DNA of 41,055 nt, taken from positions 1 through 41,055 of the forward strand of contig CACEIC010000001.1 of NCBI GenBank assembly GCA_902559605.1, read 5' to 3'. The position numbers were made by a program, and so were the translations under genes. The notes under the pieces were generated by a model, which was given only the letters and a program-made list of their open reading frames with translations, had not been told where the DNA came from and made no database searches. Below, one piece after another: positions 8,984 to 17,007 of the stretch; the first letter of the stretch is position 1, and the number at the start of each line of letters is the position of its first letter. The stretch is from an uncultured Pelagibacteraceae bacterium. Its GTDB lineage: Bacteria > Pseudomonadota > Alphaproteobacteria > Pelagibacterales > Pelagibacteraceae.

Positions 8984-10108
8984 CTAATTTTTTTTAGTAG
9001 GAATTTCTTCTTCTTTTTTTTGAGCCTCTACTTTTTCCTCGCTTAGTGGATTTCCCTCAATTTTCTTTGAGATCACACCAGCCTTTTCTCTAATTGCCAT
9101 TTCAATTTCAGCAGCGGCTTTAGGATTTTGTTCAAGGTAAAGTTTCGCATTCTCTCTACCTTGACCAATTTTTTCACCTTTGTAAGCGTACCAAGCACCA
9201 GATTTCTCTACGATATCTGCTTTGGCACCTAGGTCTATTAGTTCCCCTACTTTACTAATTCCTTTTCCATACATTAAGTCAAACTCAACAACTTTAAATG
9301 GTGGAGCAACTTTATTTTTCACAACTTTAACTCTTGTTGTGTTACCAACAATATTATCTTTATCTTTGATTGCTCCAATTCTTCTAATGTCCATTCTAAC
9401 TGATGAGTAGAATTTCAAAGAGTTTCCGCCCGATGTTGTTTCTGGACTTCCAAACATAACACCAATTTTCATTCTAATTTGGTTAATAAAAATAACCATT
9501 GTATTAGTTCGTGAAATTGAGCCTGTTAATTTTCTCAATGCTTGAGACATCAATCTAGCTTGCAAACCAACATGAGTATCACCCATATCGCCTTCAATTT
9601 CAGCTCTCGGCGTTAATGCAGCTACAGAGTCCACAACAAGAACTGACATTGAGCCAGATTTAATTAATGTATCAGTAATTTCTAAAGCTTGTTCACCTGT
9701 GTCTGGTTGAGAAATTAGCAACTCTTCAGTATTTACACCTAATTTCTTTGCATACACTGGATCTAAAGCGTGTTCTGCATCAACGAAACCACAAATTCCG
9801 CCTGCCTTCTGTGCTTCTGCAACTACTTGTAATGCTAATGTAGTTTTTCCTGAAGACTCTGGCCCATAAATTTCAATAATTCTTCCTTTTGGTAATCCGC
9901 CAATTCCTAAAGCAAGATCTAAGCTTAAAGATCCAGTTGAGATAGACTCAACATCCATAGCTTTTTGCTCACCAAGCTTCATTACTGAGCCTTTTCCGAA
10001 GCTATCTGTAATTTGACTGATTGCTGCGTCTAATGCTTTATTTTTCTCTTTGTTTTCCAATTCTTTATCTTTTGCGGTTTTCACCACTTTTAGGTTATTT
10101 TTAGTCAT
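8984..10108 (-). CDS. recA: Recombinase RecA
   Basis: RecA forms filaments on single-stranded DNA, drives homologous recombination and, in SOS-competent bacteria, acts as co-protease for LexA and UmuD self-cleavage. The 374-residue protein has Walker [10 protein letters not shown] at residues 82-90, Walker B as LVVDSVAAL, and the DNA-binding loops ([39 protein letters not shown]). It ends in an acidic/lysine tail. The N-terminus carries about 20 extra charged residues. A GAGG ribosome-binding site lies 7-8 bases before the start. It has its own terminator (8936-8964), and a candidate SOS-type operator sits in the promoter spacer (10159-10173). umuDC, whose UmuD would be a RecA* client, is encoded 3 kb upstream. 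Confidence 0.98.
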   Translation of the reverse strand: MTKNNLKVVKTAKDKELENKEKNKALDAAISQITDSFGKGSVMKLGEQKAMDVESISTGSLSLDLALGIGGLPKGRIIEIYGPESSGKTTLALQVVAEAQKAGGICGFVDAEHALDPVYAKKLGVNTEELLISQPDTGEQALEITDTLIKSGSMSVLVVDSVAALTPRAEIEGDMGDTHVGLQARLMSQALRKLTGSISRTNTMVIFINQIRMKIGVMFGSPETTSGGNSLKFYSSVRMDIRRIGAIKDKDNIVGNTTRVKVVKNKVAPPFKVVEFDLMYGKGISKVGELIDLGAKADIVEKSGAWYAYKGEKIGQGRENAKLYLEQNPKAAAEIEMAIREKAGVISKKIEGNPLSEEKVEAQKKEEEIPTKKN

Positions 10109-10154
10109 TTTTTGCCTCTTTTTTTGCTTTTTTTAACACTCGAATCATGGATTT

Positions 10155-10183
10155 AAATGTACACATTTTGTTCTCATTGGCAA
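10155..10183 (-). promoter_or_regulatory. recA promoter with SOS-like operator
   Basis: On the minus strand TTGCCA (10183-10178) and TACATT (10161-10156) make a weak -35/-10 pair 16 bases apart. Between and overlapping them lies a direct-repeat site, bases 10159-10173. In plus orientation it reads GTAC-ACATTTT-GTTC, matching 7 of 8 fixed bases of the GTTC-N7-GTTC SOS box known from alphaproteobacteria. Its position inside the promoter is where a repressor such as LexA would act. No lexA gene is in the window, so the regulator is inferred. Confidence 0.5.
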
Positions 10184-10215
10184 TATATTTCTCAAAATAG
10201 CTTAAAATCGTTAAA

Positions 10216-11508
10216 TTACTTAAGTTTTAGGTATTCGCTATTCAATAAACCAATAGCTTTTAGAACATTATATTGGGCGATAAGATTATTTCGCTCAGAT
10301 TCTGCTAAGGAAATTTTTGCAGCCAACAACAAAGAGTTTGATTGAATAACATCTAGCGTTGTTCTTGAACCTCTTTCATACTCTGCAGCTATTCCTTCGT
10401 TAGCAATTTTTGCTGCTCTAACTTGAGATCTTACCGAATTTAAAAAACTTTTGGATGCTTCAAGATTTGACCAAGCACTTCCAACATTTTTTTCAGTTGT
10501 TTTTAATGCATCTTCAAATAATAAAATTTTTCTAGTTTTTAGATTTGTATTCTTGTTTATTTTTGCACGTTTACTCCCACCTGAATAAAATGGCCAGCTA
10601 ATTGTTGCTTTAAGTGTATCCTTTTCTCTTTGGTCATAAGTTGAACTAAAATCCTCAGCATATGATCTTTCTAAAGATAAAGATGCGCTAGGTTTTAAGT
10701 CACTTTCAGCAATTGCAATATCCATTTCGGACTGATTTAATTCTATTTTAGCAATCATTATATCTGGATTGTTCTCTCTTGCTAAATTGATTGCTGTACT
10801 CAGTTCACTTGGAACTCCTACAATTGCTCTGTTTGTCTTTTTTAATTCATTTGTATTTAAAAGTTTACCAATTATATTTTCGTAATTTAATTTATTAATC
10901 ATTAATTCGCTTCTTGCTTGAGTCAGTTGAGCACTTGCTCCTGCAAGAGAAGATTCAGTTTGTGATAAATCGGCAGTTTTTATTTGTCCTCTATCTAATC
11001 TAACTTTATCATTTTCAAGTTGTTTAATAAGTAAGTTTAAATTTTGTCTATTAATCGCAACTTTTTCTCTTGATAAAATTACAGATGTAAAAGCTTCTAT
11101 AGCACTGTAAAGCACATCTTGTTCTTTTTTAAATAATTTTGCTTTTGAAAGTTCTAAACCTATTAAATTCTTTTCATAGTTAAGGTCTCTTCCAAAATCC
11201 AATAAAGTTTGCTCTAATTTTATGGATGTGGTGAATGGATCAGAATCGCTAATTGTTGCGTCGCCTCCACTTTGATTTGTTAGTTTATTTGTTTCCTCAA
11301 GGCTCTTTGACCCACTTAAACTCAATGAAGGCATATAATCGGCTTTAGAAATATTCAGATCTTCTTCTGATGCTTTTATATTTTCTCTCTCAGCATTTAA
11401 TTGTTTATTGTTATTGTAAGTTTCATTTAATGCTTCATATAATGTGACAGCTAGCGATTGAGCTGTTAAGCAAAAAAAACTAACAATTATTATTAATATT
11501 TTTTTCAT
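10216..11508 (-). CDS. tolC: TolC-family outer membrane efflux protein
   Basis: TolC-type proteins form trimeric outer-membrane channels that dock with inner-membrane exporters. The 430-residue protein begins with a signal peptide (MKKILIIIVSFFCLTAQSLA). Two homologous OEP halves follow, rich in long alpha-helical coiled-coil segments. They include TLYEALNETYNNNKQLNAER at the start, LEQTLLDFGRDLNYEKNLIG, and the repeat-like second half with ISWPFYSGGSKRAKINKN. The conserved YERGSRTTLDVIQSNSLLL is near the end. No HlyD adaptor or transporter gene is nearby, so its partner is encoded elsewhere. Its start overlaps the glycerate kinase stop (TAATG), making it the last gene of the 13159-10216 operon. 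The exact substrate is unknown. Confidence 0.9.
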   Translation of the reverse strand: MKKILIIIVSFFCLTAQSLAVTLYEALNETYNNNKQLNAERENIKASEEDLNISKADYMPSLSLSGSKSLEETNKLTNQSGGDATISDSDPFTTSIKLEQTLLDFGRDLNYEKNLIGLELSKAKLFKKEQDVLYSAIEAFTSVILSREKVAINRQNLNLLIKQLENDKVRLDRGQIKTADLSQTESSLAGASAQLTQARSELMINKLNYENIIGKLLNTNELKKTNRAIVGVPSELSTAINLARENNPDIMIAKIELNQSEMDIAIAESDLKPSASLSLERSYAEDFSSTYDQREKDTLKATISWPFYSGGSKRAKINKNTNLKTRKILLFEDALKTTEKNVGSAWSNLEASKSFLNSVRSQVRAAKIANEGIAAEYERGSRTTLDVIQSNSLLLAAKISLAESERNNLIAQYNVLKAIGLLNSEYLKLK

Positions 11509-12434
11509 TAGTTGTACTTTACAGAATTAATTTGATGATTAGAATTTAATTTAATGACTATAGATGCGTATTTTGGCGCATATTTAAACATATTCTGTGT
11601 AATTCTCTGGTAAGTTTGCATAAAGTTTAAAACTTCCTTTTTTGTCATAATTTTTTGTTTTGTTTTTTTATTCTTATTTTTTAATCTAAGTTTTTTTTCC
11701 TGAATAATTCTCCACTTTTGTAATAAACTAAAATTTTCTGCCCTTAAAAATAATAAACAATCGAGCTTACTATAAAGTTTCTTGTATCTTTTTTTTAGCT
11801 GATCATTAACATATTTTCTCCAGATTAATTTATTATCATCATTTTTTTCCATCATATTTACACTTTTTTTTAATGTTTTTAAGCTTTCAGGTCTTGCTCC
11901 AACACACCAACCTTCGAAAATGATTATATCTGGTCTGCTATTTACTTTGTACCAATTTTTTTTTGTAAATCTGTCATCAATTGCCTTATCGAACTTGGGC
12001 AATATTATTGATCTAAATTTTCTAGAATTTGCTTTTTTAATAAAGCTAGACATATAATTTATATCATGGGTTCCAGGTACACCCCTTGTTAATAATAATG
12101 GATGAATTTTTTTTGATAATTTTATTCTATCTTTCTTAGTTTTGTAAATATCATCAATTGATATTTTGAAAACTTTTAACTTAAAATATTTCTTTAAAAT
12201 TATCATTAAGATTGAGCTTATAGTAGTTTTTCCAGTTCCTTGTCCTCCTGTTAAACCAACAATATAAGGTTTCTTTATATTTGTTTTTTTTGCAATCCAA
12301 AAACTCATTGGAACAAGATAATCTTTTAACATCTTGTCTTTGTTTTTAAATTTATCTGAATATGTTTCTTGTGTTTTAATAAACTTATAACAATCTTTTT
12401 TTACTTTATTTAAACAATCCTCAACTGAATTCAT
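11508..12434 (-). CDS. D-glycerate 3-kinase (P-loop, plant GLYK-like)
   Basis: This kinase phosphorylates D-glycerate to 3-phosphoglycerate, returning glycolate/glyoxylate or serine carbon to central metabolism. The 308-residue protein has the P-loop GLTGGQGTGKTT at about residues 60-71. It then shows the family's characteristic segments SIDDIYKTKKDR, HPLLLTRGVPGTHD, PKFDKAIDDRF and IIFEGWCVGARPES. These match the plant-type/YggC-like glycerate kinase group rather than the GarK or MOFRL types. It is very lysine-rich. It is third in an operon after a cupin and a GFA-fold protein and overlaps tolC by one base. Uridine kinase-like relatives share the fold, but the TRGVPGTHD motif favours glycerate kinase. 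Confidence 0.82.
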   Translation of the reverse strand: MNSVEDCLNKVKKDCYKFIKTQETYSDKFKNKDKMLKDYLVPMSFWIAKKTNIKKPYIVGLTGGQGTGKTTISSILMIILKKYFKLKVFKISIDDIYKTKKDRIKLSKKIHPLLLTRGVPGTHDINYMSSFIKKANSRKFRSIILPKFDKAIDDRFTKKNWYKVNSRPDIIIFEGWCVGARPESLKTLKKSVNMMEKNDDNKLIWRKYVNDQLKKRYKKLYSKLDCLLFLRAENFSLLQKWRIIQEKKLRLKNKNKKTKQKIMTKKEVLNFMQTYQRITQNMFKYAPKYASIVIKLNSNHQINSVKYN

Positions 12435-12439
12435 TTAAT

Positions 12440-12805
12440 CTATTTTTGGTCAAGTGGATGGTTTAAACCATCAAAGAAAACAACGTCTTTTAAATCATCG
12501 ACTTTAACTTCGTCTACACAACCTAAATTGAATCCAGTCATGGCGGGTGCACTTCTTGGGTTATGATGTGTGTAAATTCCACATTCAATACAAAAGTAAT
12601 GATTAGCAACTTTCGTATGGTACTGATAAAGTTTTAATTTATCTTCTCCCTTAGTAACTTTAAAATCTTCATTTTTAACCATTCCCATTGTTGCATTTTT
12701 TCTTTTACATATAGAGCAGTTACATCTTACAATTTTTGGTAATTCATTAATTGGAACATTAATTTCTGCTTCTACACATCCACAATGACATGTTAGTTTC
12801 GGCAT
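12440..12805 (-). CDS. GFA/CENP-V-fold zinc protein
   Basis: This 121-residue protein belongs to the glutathione-dependent formaldehyde-activating (GFA) fold family. Zinc-binding cysteines are in the expected arrangement: CHCGC at residues 6-10, CNCSICKRK with cysteines 28, 30 and 33, and FCIECGIYTHH with cysteines 72 and 75. Some relatives accelerate formaldehyde-glutathione adduct formation, but that activity is disputed and most members have unknown substrates. It sits 3 bases after the cupin gene and 5 bases before the glycerate kinase, in one operon. The context hints at small-aldehyde or one-carbon metabolism, which is inference. Confidence 0.85.
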   Translation of the reverse strand: MPKLTCHCGCVEAEINVPINELPKIVRCNCSICKRKNATMGMVKNEDFKVTKGEDKLKLYQYHTKVANHYFCIECGIYTHHNPRSAPAMTGFNLGCVDEVKVDDLKDVVFFDGLNHPLDQK

Positions 12806-12808
12806 TAA

Positions 12809-13159
12809 TTATTCTCCCCATTTTCCATGAAACTCATAAACAACTGCTGGCTTATCACCAACTACCCAGCCGTCATGACCTGGGTCAATTGAATATGCAT
12901 CACCTGCTTTATATGTTAATTCTGTTCCATCATCATGTTTGGCGCAAACTGCTCCTGAAACTATTACTCCAAGATGTTTTGCTTTACAGCTATCAGTTCC
13001 TACAGTTGGTTTAATATCTTGTGACCATTTCCATCCTGGCTGCAAAACTAATCTCATTACTCTTTGATCTCCCACTTTTACGATATCCATTTTGGCATTG
13101 TTGAAACTGGTATTGCTTTCATCTGGATTATCAAAACTTTTAACTTCAATTGAACTCAT
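12809..13159 (-). CDS. Small single-domain cupin protein
   Basis: This is a 116-residue cupin beta-barrel protein of unknown substrate. The first cupin motif is represented by CKAKHLGVIVSGAVCAKHDDG and the second by AYSIDPGHDGWVVGDKPAVV. Histidines at these places could bind a metal. It has no signal peptide. The ATG at 13159 is set by a strong AGGAG site (13170-13166) at a spacing of 6, and a TATAAT box lies at 13193-13188. It therefore leads the cupin-GFA-kinase-tolC operon. It might bind a sugar acid or small metabolite, or act as a sensor, but nothing in the sequence decides this. Confidence 0.8.
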   Translation of the reverse strand: MSSIEVKSFDNPDESNTSFNNAKMDIVKVGDQRVMRLVLQPGWKWSQDIKPTVGTDSCKAKHLGVIVSGAVCAKHDDGTELTYKAGDAYSIDPGHDGWVVGDKPAVVYEFHGKWGE

Positions 13160-13348
13160 GCTTCTCTCCTTTTATAATTAAATTAGGATTATAGACTACT
13201 AATGGTTTAAGTTATCCACAATAGCACAAAATATGGTTTTGGATGTTCACGTTTTGATTCACTTTTGATTCACTTACAGACTCAAAATACAACCTAATTG
13301 ACACTATTGTATAACTCATGTACTAATAAGAACAAAACAAGAACACTT
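13160..13348. promoter_or_regulatory. Divergent control region between the cupin operon and umuDC, with three 11-bp repeats
   Basis: This 189-base region drives the cupin operon leftwards and umuDC rightwards. On the minus strand there is an exact TATAAT (13193-13188) and an AGGAG ribosome-binding site (13170-13166) for the cupin gene. On the plus side three head-to-tail 11-base units start at 13245 (GTTCACGTTTT), 13256 (GATTCACTTTT) and 13267 (GATTCACTTAC). The first aligns with the recA operator-like site at 11 of 15 bases. Possible umuD promoters are TTGATT (13265-13270) with TACAAC (13288-13293), or TTGACA (13298-13303) with TACTAA (13321-13326). The repeats abut or overlap the first of these, as an operator would. 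Confidence 0.5.
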
Positions 13349-13744
13349 ATGAAGCTAACAATACCTTATTATTTACATAAAGCAGGAGCTGGTTTTCCTT
13401 CCCCTGCAACTGACTACATAGAAGAAGATATAGATTTAAACGTACATCTAATCAAAAATGTTCCGGCAACTTTCATCATAAGAGTTCAAGGAAAATCAAT
13501 GGTGGATGTTGGAATAAATGATGGTGATTTATTAGTTGTAGACAAAAGCTTAACTCCAAAAAATTTTTCAACTGTCATAGCAAATGTTCACGATGAGCTC
13601 GTTGTTAAAACTTTAGTTAAAGAAAAAGACAAACAATTTTTAACTTCAGGATCTAAAGAATTTTCTGATCGAATTTTAATTAATGAAGAACAAGATATTT
13701 TTATTTGGGGAGTAGTCACCTATGTCATACATTCAGTACACTAA
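13349..13744 (+). CDS. umuD: UmuD, self-cleaving subunit of DNA polymerase V
   Basis: UmuD is an S24-family protein that, after RecA-stimulated self-cleavage, joins UmuC to form the translesion polymerase Pol V. From the ATG at 13349 it has 131 residues. An in-frame TTG at 13298 would add 17 unrelated residues and coincides with promoter bases. The cleavage region is AGAGFPSPATDY, with the scissile bond expected between Ala14 and Gly15 (Cys-Gly in E. coli). Ser50 in QGKSMVD and Lys87 in VVKTL form the Ser-Lys dyad. There is no DNA-binding domain, so it is UmuD and not LexA. Its end overlaps the start of umuC by 23 bases. Candidate damage-response operators lie upstream. Confidence 0.93.
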   Translation: MKLTIPYYLHKAGAGFPSPATDYIEEDIDLNVHLIKNVPATFIIRVQGKSMVDVGINDGDLLVVDKSLTPKNFSTVIANVHDELVVKTLVKEKDKQFLTSGSKEFSDRILINEEQDIFIWGVVTYVIHSVH

Positions 13745-14999
13745 AAAATTAGCACTAGTTGACTGTAATTCTTTCTATGTTTCTTGTGAAAGACTATTTA
13801 ATCCAAAAATAAGAAAAAAACCTGTTGTGGTTTTATCTAATAATGATGGCTGTATAGTTTCAAGATCCACTGAAGCAAAAGCTTTGGGAATTAAAATGGG
13901 TGAACCTTACTTTAAAGCAAAAGATATTATTATCAAAAATGATGTACAAGTATTCTCATCAAATTATTCTTTATATGGAGATTTATCTAGAAGAGTAATG
14001 AGAACTTTAAAAAGATTTAACTCCGATATTGAAGTTTATTCAATTGATGAAGCATTTATGGATTTATCAAATTTTTCTGATAATGAAGTAGAGCAAGTTG
14101 GAAGAGAAATTAGAGAAACAGTTTTAAAGTGGACTGGTATTCCAACAAGTATAGGAATAGCTAAAACTAAAACTTTAAGCAAAGTTGCAAATCATATAGC
14201 TAAGAAAAAACAATCAGGTGTTACAAGTTTAATTGGAATAGAAAATCTCGATCCTATTCTTGAAAAAATTGATATTAACGATGTTTGGGGTGTTGGAAGA
14301 CAGATGACAAAGTTTTATCAAAAAAATGGAATTTATAATGCTAAACAATTAAAAAATAAATCAAACACCTGGATTAAAAAATCCTCAAATGTTCTAAGTT
14401 CAAGAACTGCAATGGAACTTAGGGGTGTACCTTGTATTGATTTAGAAAAAACTGCATCAAAAAGAAAAAGCTGTGTAGTATCGAGATCATTTGGAAAAAG
14501 AATAGAGAGATTTCAGGAACTTGAAGAAGCTGTTGCTAGTTATTGTTTAAATGCATCAGAAAAGATAAGATCTGAAAACCTTGTTGCAAAAGCAGTTATG
14601 GTATTTGTTAGAACAAGTCCATTTCAAAAACAATTTGGTTTTTATTCAAACTCCAGAACTGTTGATTTTCCTATAGCAACTAACAATAGTATAGAGATAG
14701 TAAAAAATGCTTTATCTGTCTTAAAAGTAATTTTTAGAAAAGGACATCGTTATCAAAAAGCAGGAGTGATGCTAACTGGATTAACAGATGCTGAAAATAA
14801 TGAAAACTTATTTTCATCAGCGAAAGATGAGAGAATTAATAGATTAATGAGATCAATTGATAATACAAATTATAGATATGGTAGATCTACACTAAGTCTT
14901 GCAAGTGCTGGCGTTAGAAAATCATGGAGCATGAAAAGGGATTATAACTCAAAGATAGATACTGCTGATTTCTATTGTTTGCCGACAATTAGAGCTTAA
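13722..14999 (+). CDS. umuC: UmuC, Y-family DNA polymerase V catalytic subunit
   Basis: UmuC is the error-prone polymerase that copies past DNA lesions. The 425 residues match the full-length family. They include LVDCNSFYVSCER with the first metal-binding aspartate, the steric segment NNDGCIVSRS, SIDEAFMDLS with the catalytic Asp-Glu pair at about 107-116, thumb helices with GIAKTKTLSKVANHIAKK, and a C-terminal UmuC-specific tail with KSWSMKRDY. ENLFS at about residue 365 may be a degenerate beta-clamp motif. The ATG at 13722 lies inside umuD, so the two are translationally coupled. Its stop directly abuts the stop of the convergent lyase-like gene. Confidence 0.95.
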   Translation: MSYIQYTKKLALVDCNSFYVSCERLFNPKIRKKPVVVLSNNDGCIVSRSTEAKALGIKMGEPYFKAKDIIIKNDVQVFSSNYSLYGDLSRRVMRTLKRFNSDIEVYSIDEAFMDLSNFSDNEVEQVGREIRETVLKWTGIPTSIGIAKTKTLSKVANHIAKKKQSGVTSLIGIENLDPILEKIDINDVWGVGRQMTKFYQKNGIYNAKQLKNKSNTWIKKSSNVLSSRTAMELRGVPCIDLEKTASKRKSCVVSRSFGKRIERFQELEEAVASYCLNASEKIRSENLVAKAVMVFVRTSPFQKQFGFYSNSRTVDFPIATNNSIEIVKNALSVLKVIFRKGHRYQKAGVMLTGLTDAENNENLFSSAKDERINRLMRSIDNTNYRYGRSTLSLASAGVRKSWSMKRDYNSKIDTADFYCLPTIRA

Positions 15000-16010
15000 T
15001 TAAAAAGGTTTGGGGTTTCCTGGATAGCCGAGATCTTCACAAGTACCCTCTTTATCCTCGTCAGCTGGTTTACAGAGAGCAACACCAATTACACCATGAA
15101 CTTGAGATTGATTTTTTAGTTGTCCTTTTACTTCGTCACAGCCACTCCATAACTCATCACAGGTATCAGCTTTACCAACGTTAGAATAACGAATAATTGC
15201 ATCTTTTATTTTTAAACCTTTATCTGTGGCAGCAGTCATATAATTTCTGTACGGTCCAAATTTAAATCTCACACTAGAAGCTCCACCTAATACATCTCCA
15301 AAATAACTAGATCTTAACTTTCCATCAATCCATAAATGCAAAAATCCATCTTTTGCCCATTTAGCATTAACTAAAATATTTACCCATTTTCCTTTTAGTG
15401 GTTTAAATTTTTGATCAAAATGAACAACATAACCTTCAAAGAAATATTGCTCCCCAACTTCATTTTTAGCGATTCTATAATTAGGACCATTAAATAACCA
15501 AATAAATTTATTATTGTTATAGTTGAAACTAGGTCCTACTGCTTTTTCAGGTTTTCCGTAAAGCATCTTAAAATCAAATAAAGAGATATTGTGTTGCTCA
15601 GTATCTATTTCATTGGGAATAAAATAAGCAATCCTATACCATTTTGTTTTGCCTTTTTTTGTAGTTTCTTTGTAAGGCTCCATAATTTGAAACCTTTGAG
15701 CAAAACCAGGTTTACCCCATCTGACCCAATCATTCTTGTCACCTATGTCTGAATAACTTAAATTAAATTCAATTCCTTTTTCAGAGACACCCATATTATC
15801 CTCGAATTTATCAAAAAACTTATACAGACCTTTACGATTAGGTACATTTCTTTTAGTAAAAACCATTTTATTATCTAATTGGGCCTTAAGCACGAAATGT
15901 GCAAAATCTTTTTTCTCTTTTTTTTTCATTTTTGTGTGTTGTTTTTCTGCGTATGAAAAATTTGAAAATAAGAACAAACATACAGATAATATTAGTAAAG
16001 TTTTTTTCAT
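15000..16010 (-). CDS. Exported polysaccharide-lyase-like (jelly-roll) protein
   Basis: This 336-residue secreted protein starts with a clear signal peptide (MKKTLLILSVCLFLFSNFSYA, cut before EKQ). The mature part resembles the heparin-lyase-like polysaccharide lyase family with a concanavalin-type beta jelly-roll. Indicative segments are WYRIAYFIPNEID, the strand WVNILVNAKWAKDGFLHLWI, DGKLRSSYFG and FKFGPYRNYM. Four C-terminal cysteines (TCDELWSGC; ALCKPADEDKEGTC) could form two disulfides, as suits the periplasm or cell surface. Catalytic residues cannot be assigned by eye, so it may only bind glycan. It lies 16 bases after a GT2 gene and downstream of a GT39-like gene, which suggests a role in making, trimming or releasing a surface polysaccharide. 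Confidence 0.65.
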   Translation of the reverse strand: MKKTLLILSVCLFLFSNFSYAEKQHTKMKKKEKKDFAHFVLKAQLDNKMVFTKRNVPNRKGLYKFFDKFEDNMGVSEKGIEFNLSYSDIGDKNDWVRWGKPGFAQRFQIMEPYKETTKKGKTKWYRIAYFIPNEIDTEQHNISLFDFKMLYGKPEKAVGPSFNYNNNKFIWLFNGPNYRIAKNEVGEQYFFEGYVVHFDQKFKPLKGKWVNILVNAKWAKDGFLHLWIDGKLRSSYFGDVLGGASSVRFKFGPYRNYMTAATDKGLKIKDAIIRYSNVGKADTCDELWSGCDEVKGQLKNQSQVHGVIGVALCKPADEDKEGTCEDLGYPGNPKPF

Positions 16011-16026
16011 AATTTTTTATATTAAT

Positions 16027-16896
16027 TTATTTTATAGTATCTATACTTCCAATATTATTTAAAGAATTATTTAATTCCTCCAAATTTTCTCTTCTTCCAA
16101 TCATTACAACTGATAATCCAAAAACTATAATTAGACCTAATGGAATAGCTGTAACAACACTTATGTAATCAGCCATTAAAATTAGATAAATAGCATAAAA
16201 TAAAATTGATCGAATAATAACTGTAGATTTAAAAACAGCTATGATTGCTAAAGAATGCTTAATTAAATTTTTAAAACTCATTTTAGAAGGACCAAAATAT
16301 CTTTTTCCTCTTATAGATGGAGAGGAAGATCTGTCTTTTTCTAATTTTGCCAATGCTCCAGAAAAGCTGCACCAAGTAGATTTATTGTTTATTAATTTCT
16401 CAACAGTTGACTTTGGAAGACACGTATAATTTCCAAATTTTATCGAATGACCAGTAAATACATAAGTTATTATTTTATGTAAATGGTAACAAGTTTTAAA
16501 AATGAAATTTTCAGATCTTTTTACTCTTTCTCCAACTATTGGTTTTCCTTCGTCATATTTTATGTATTCTAGAAAACTTTTGATTTCTTCAGGTCTATCT
16601 TCACCATCCGAGTCCATTGGAATTACATAATCAAATTCTTTATTTTTAAATATATGTTTAAGCCCAGTTGCAATGCATCTTCCATGGCCTTGATTATTTT
16701 TAATATTTAAAATTTCAATAGATAATAGGTTTTCTGTATTGGAAATAGAAGTTGGTTTTTCTTCAGTTGATGCATCATTAACAATGACAAGAGAAAATTC
16801 TGCATCTATGTCTTTTACAATTGCATTTATTTCTTCAATTAATTTTGAAGCTGATTTCCAGTCATTATAAACTGGTGTCAAAATAGTAATTTTCAT
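16027..16896 (-). CDS. GT2-family membrane-linked glycosyltransferase
   Basis: This 289-residue protein has a GT-A catalytic domain of the GT2 (DPM1/GtrB-like) kind. It shows ILTPVYNDWKSASKLIEEIN at the N-terminus, LVIVNDAST, and the DxD-type metal site PMDSDGEDRPEE at about residues 94-105. Residues about 220-275 contain two hydrophobic helices, the arrangement of polyprenyl-phosphate glycosyltransferases that hand a sugar to a lipid carrier. The neighbouring GT39-like integral membrane enzyme uses exactly such donors, so the two could form a lipid-linked sugar transfer pathway. This link is inference. The ATG at 16896 overlaps (ATGA) a possible 37-codon ORF upstream. Confidence 0.8.
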   Translation of the reverse strand: MKITILTPVYNDWKSASKLIEEINAIVKDIDAEFSLVIVNDASTEEKPTSISNTENLLSIEILNIKNNQGHGRCIATGLKHIFKNKEFDYVIPMDSDGEDRPEEIKSFLEYIKYDEGKPIVGERVKRSENFIFKTCYHLHKIITYVFTGHSIKFGNYTCLPKSTVEKLINNKSTWCSFSGALAKLEKDRSSSPSIRGKRYFGPSKMSFKNLIKHSLAIIAVFKSTVIIRSILFYAIYLILMADYISVVTAIPLGLIIVFGLSVVMIGRRENLEELNNSLNNIGSIDTIK

Positions 16897-17006
16897 TTAT
16901 TTAACTTGCAAGCAACCTCAGCAAAGAGGCTACAATTCCATGTCCAGACAACTCTATTATTACAACAATAAAGACGATGAAAAGTATGTTTTTATTGAAT
17001 TTCATA
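16893..17006 (-). CDS. Possible tiny ORF (37 codons), or frameshifted small membrane peptide
   Basis: The gap between two glycosyltransferase genes is filled by a 37-codon ATG ORF. It starts 1 base after the upstream stop and ends in an ATGA overlap with the GT2 gene. Its product is odd (several Cys and Trp, no recognisable pattern). From the run of five T at bases 16984-16980 (minus strand), the frame one base on encodes a strongly hydrophobic peptide, FIVFIVVIIELSGHGIVASL and onwards. That frame stops at 16901, 4 bases before the GT2 start. A single-base change would fuse it to the ATG at 17006 as a 34-residue one-helix membrane peptide. Either reading may be spurious. Confidence 0.3.
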
Positions 17007-17007
17007 T

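Noticed and set aside
13298..13348. TTG start adding 17 residues to UmuD
   Set aside because: The bases form a good -35-like TTGACA, and family alignment starts at the ATG at 13349.
13349..13744. Possible LexA repressor
   Set aside because: The Ser-Lys protease domain is present but there is no N-terminal helix-turn-helix DNA-binding domain, and umuC follows, so it is UmuD.
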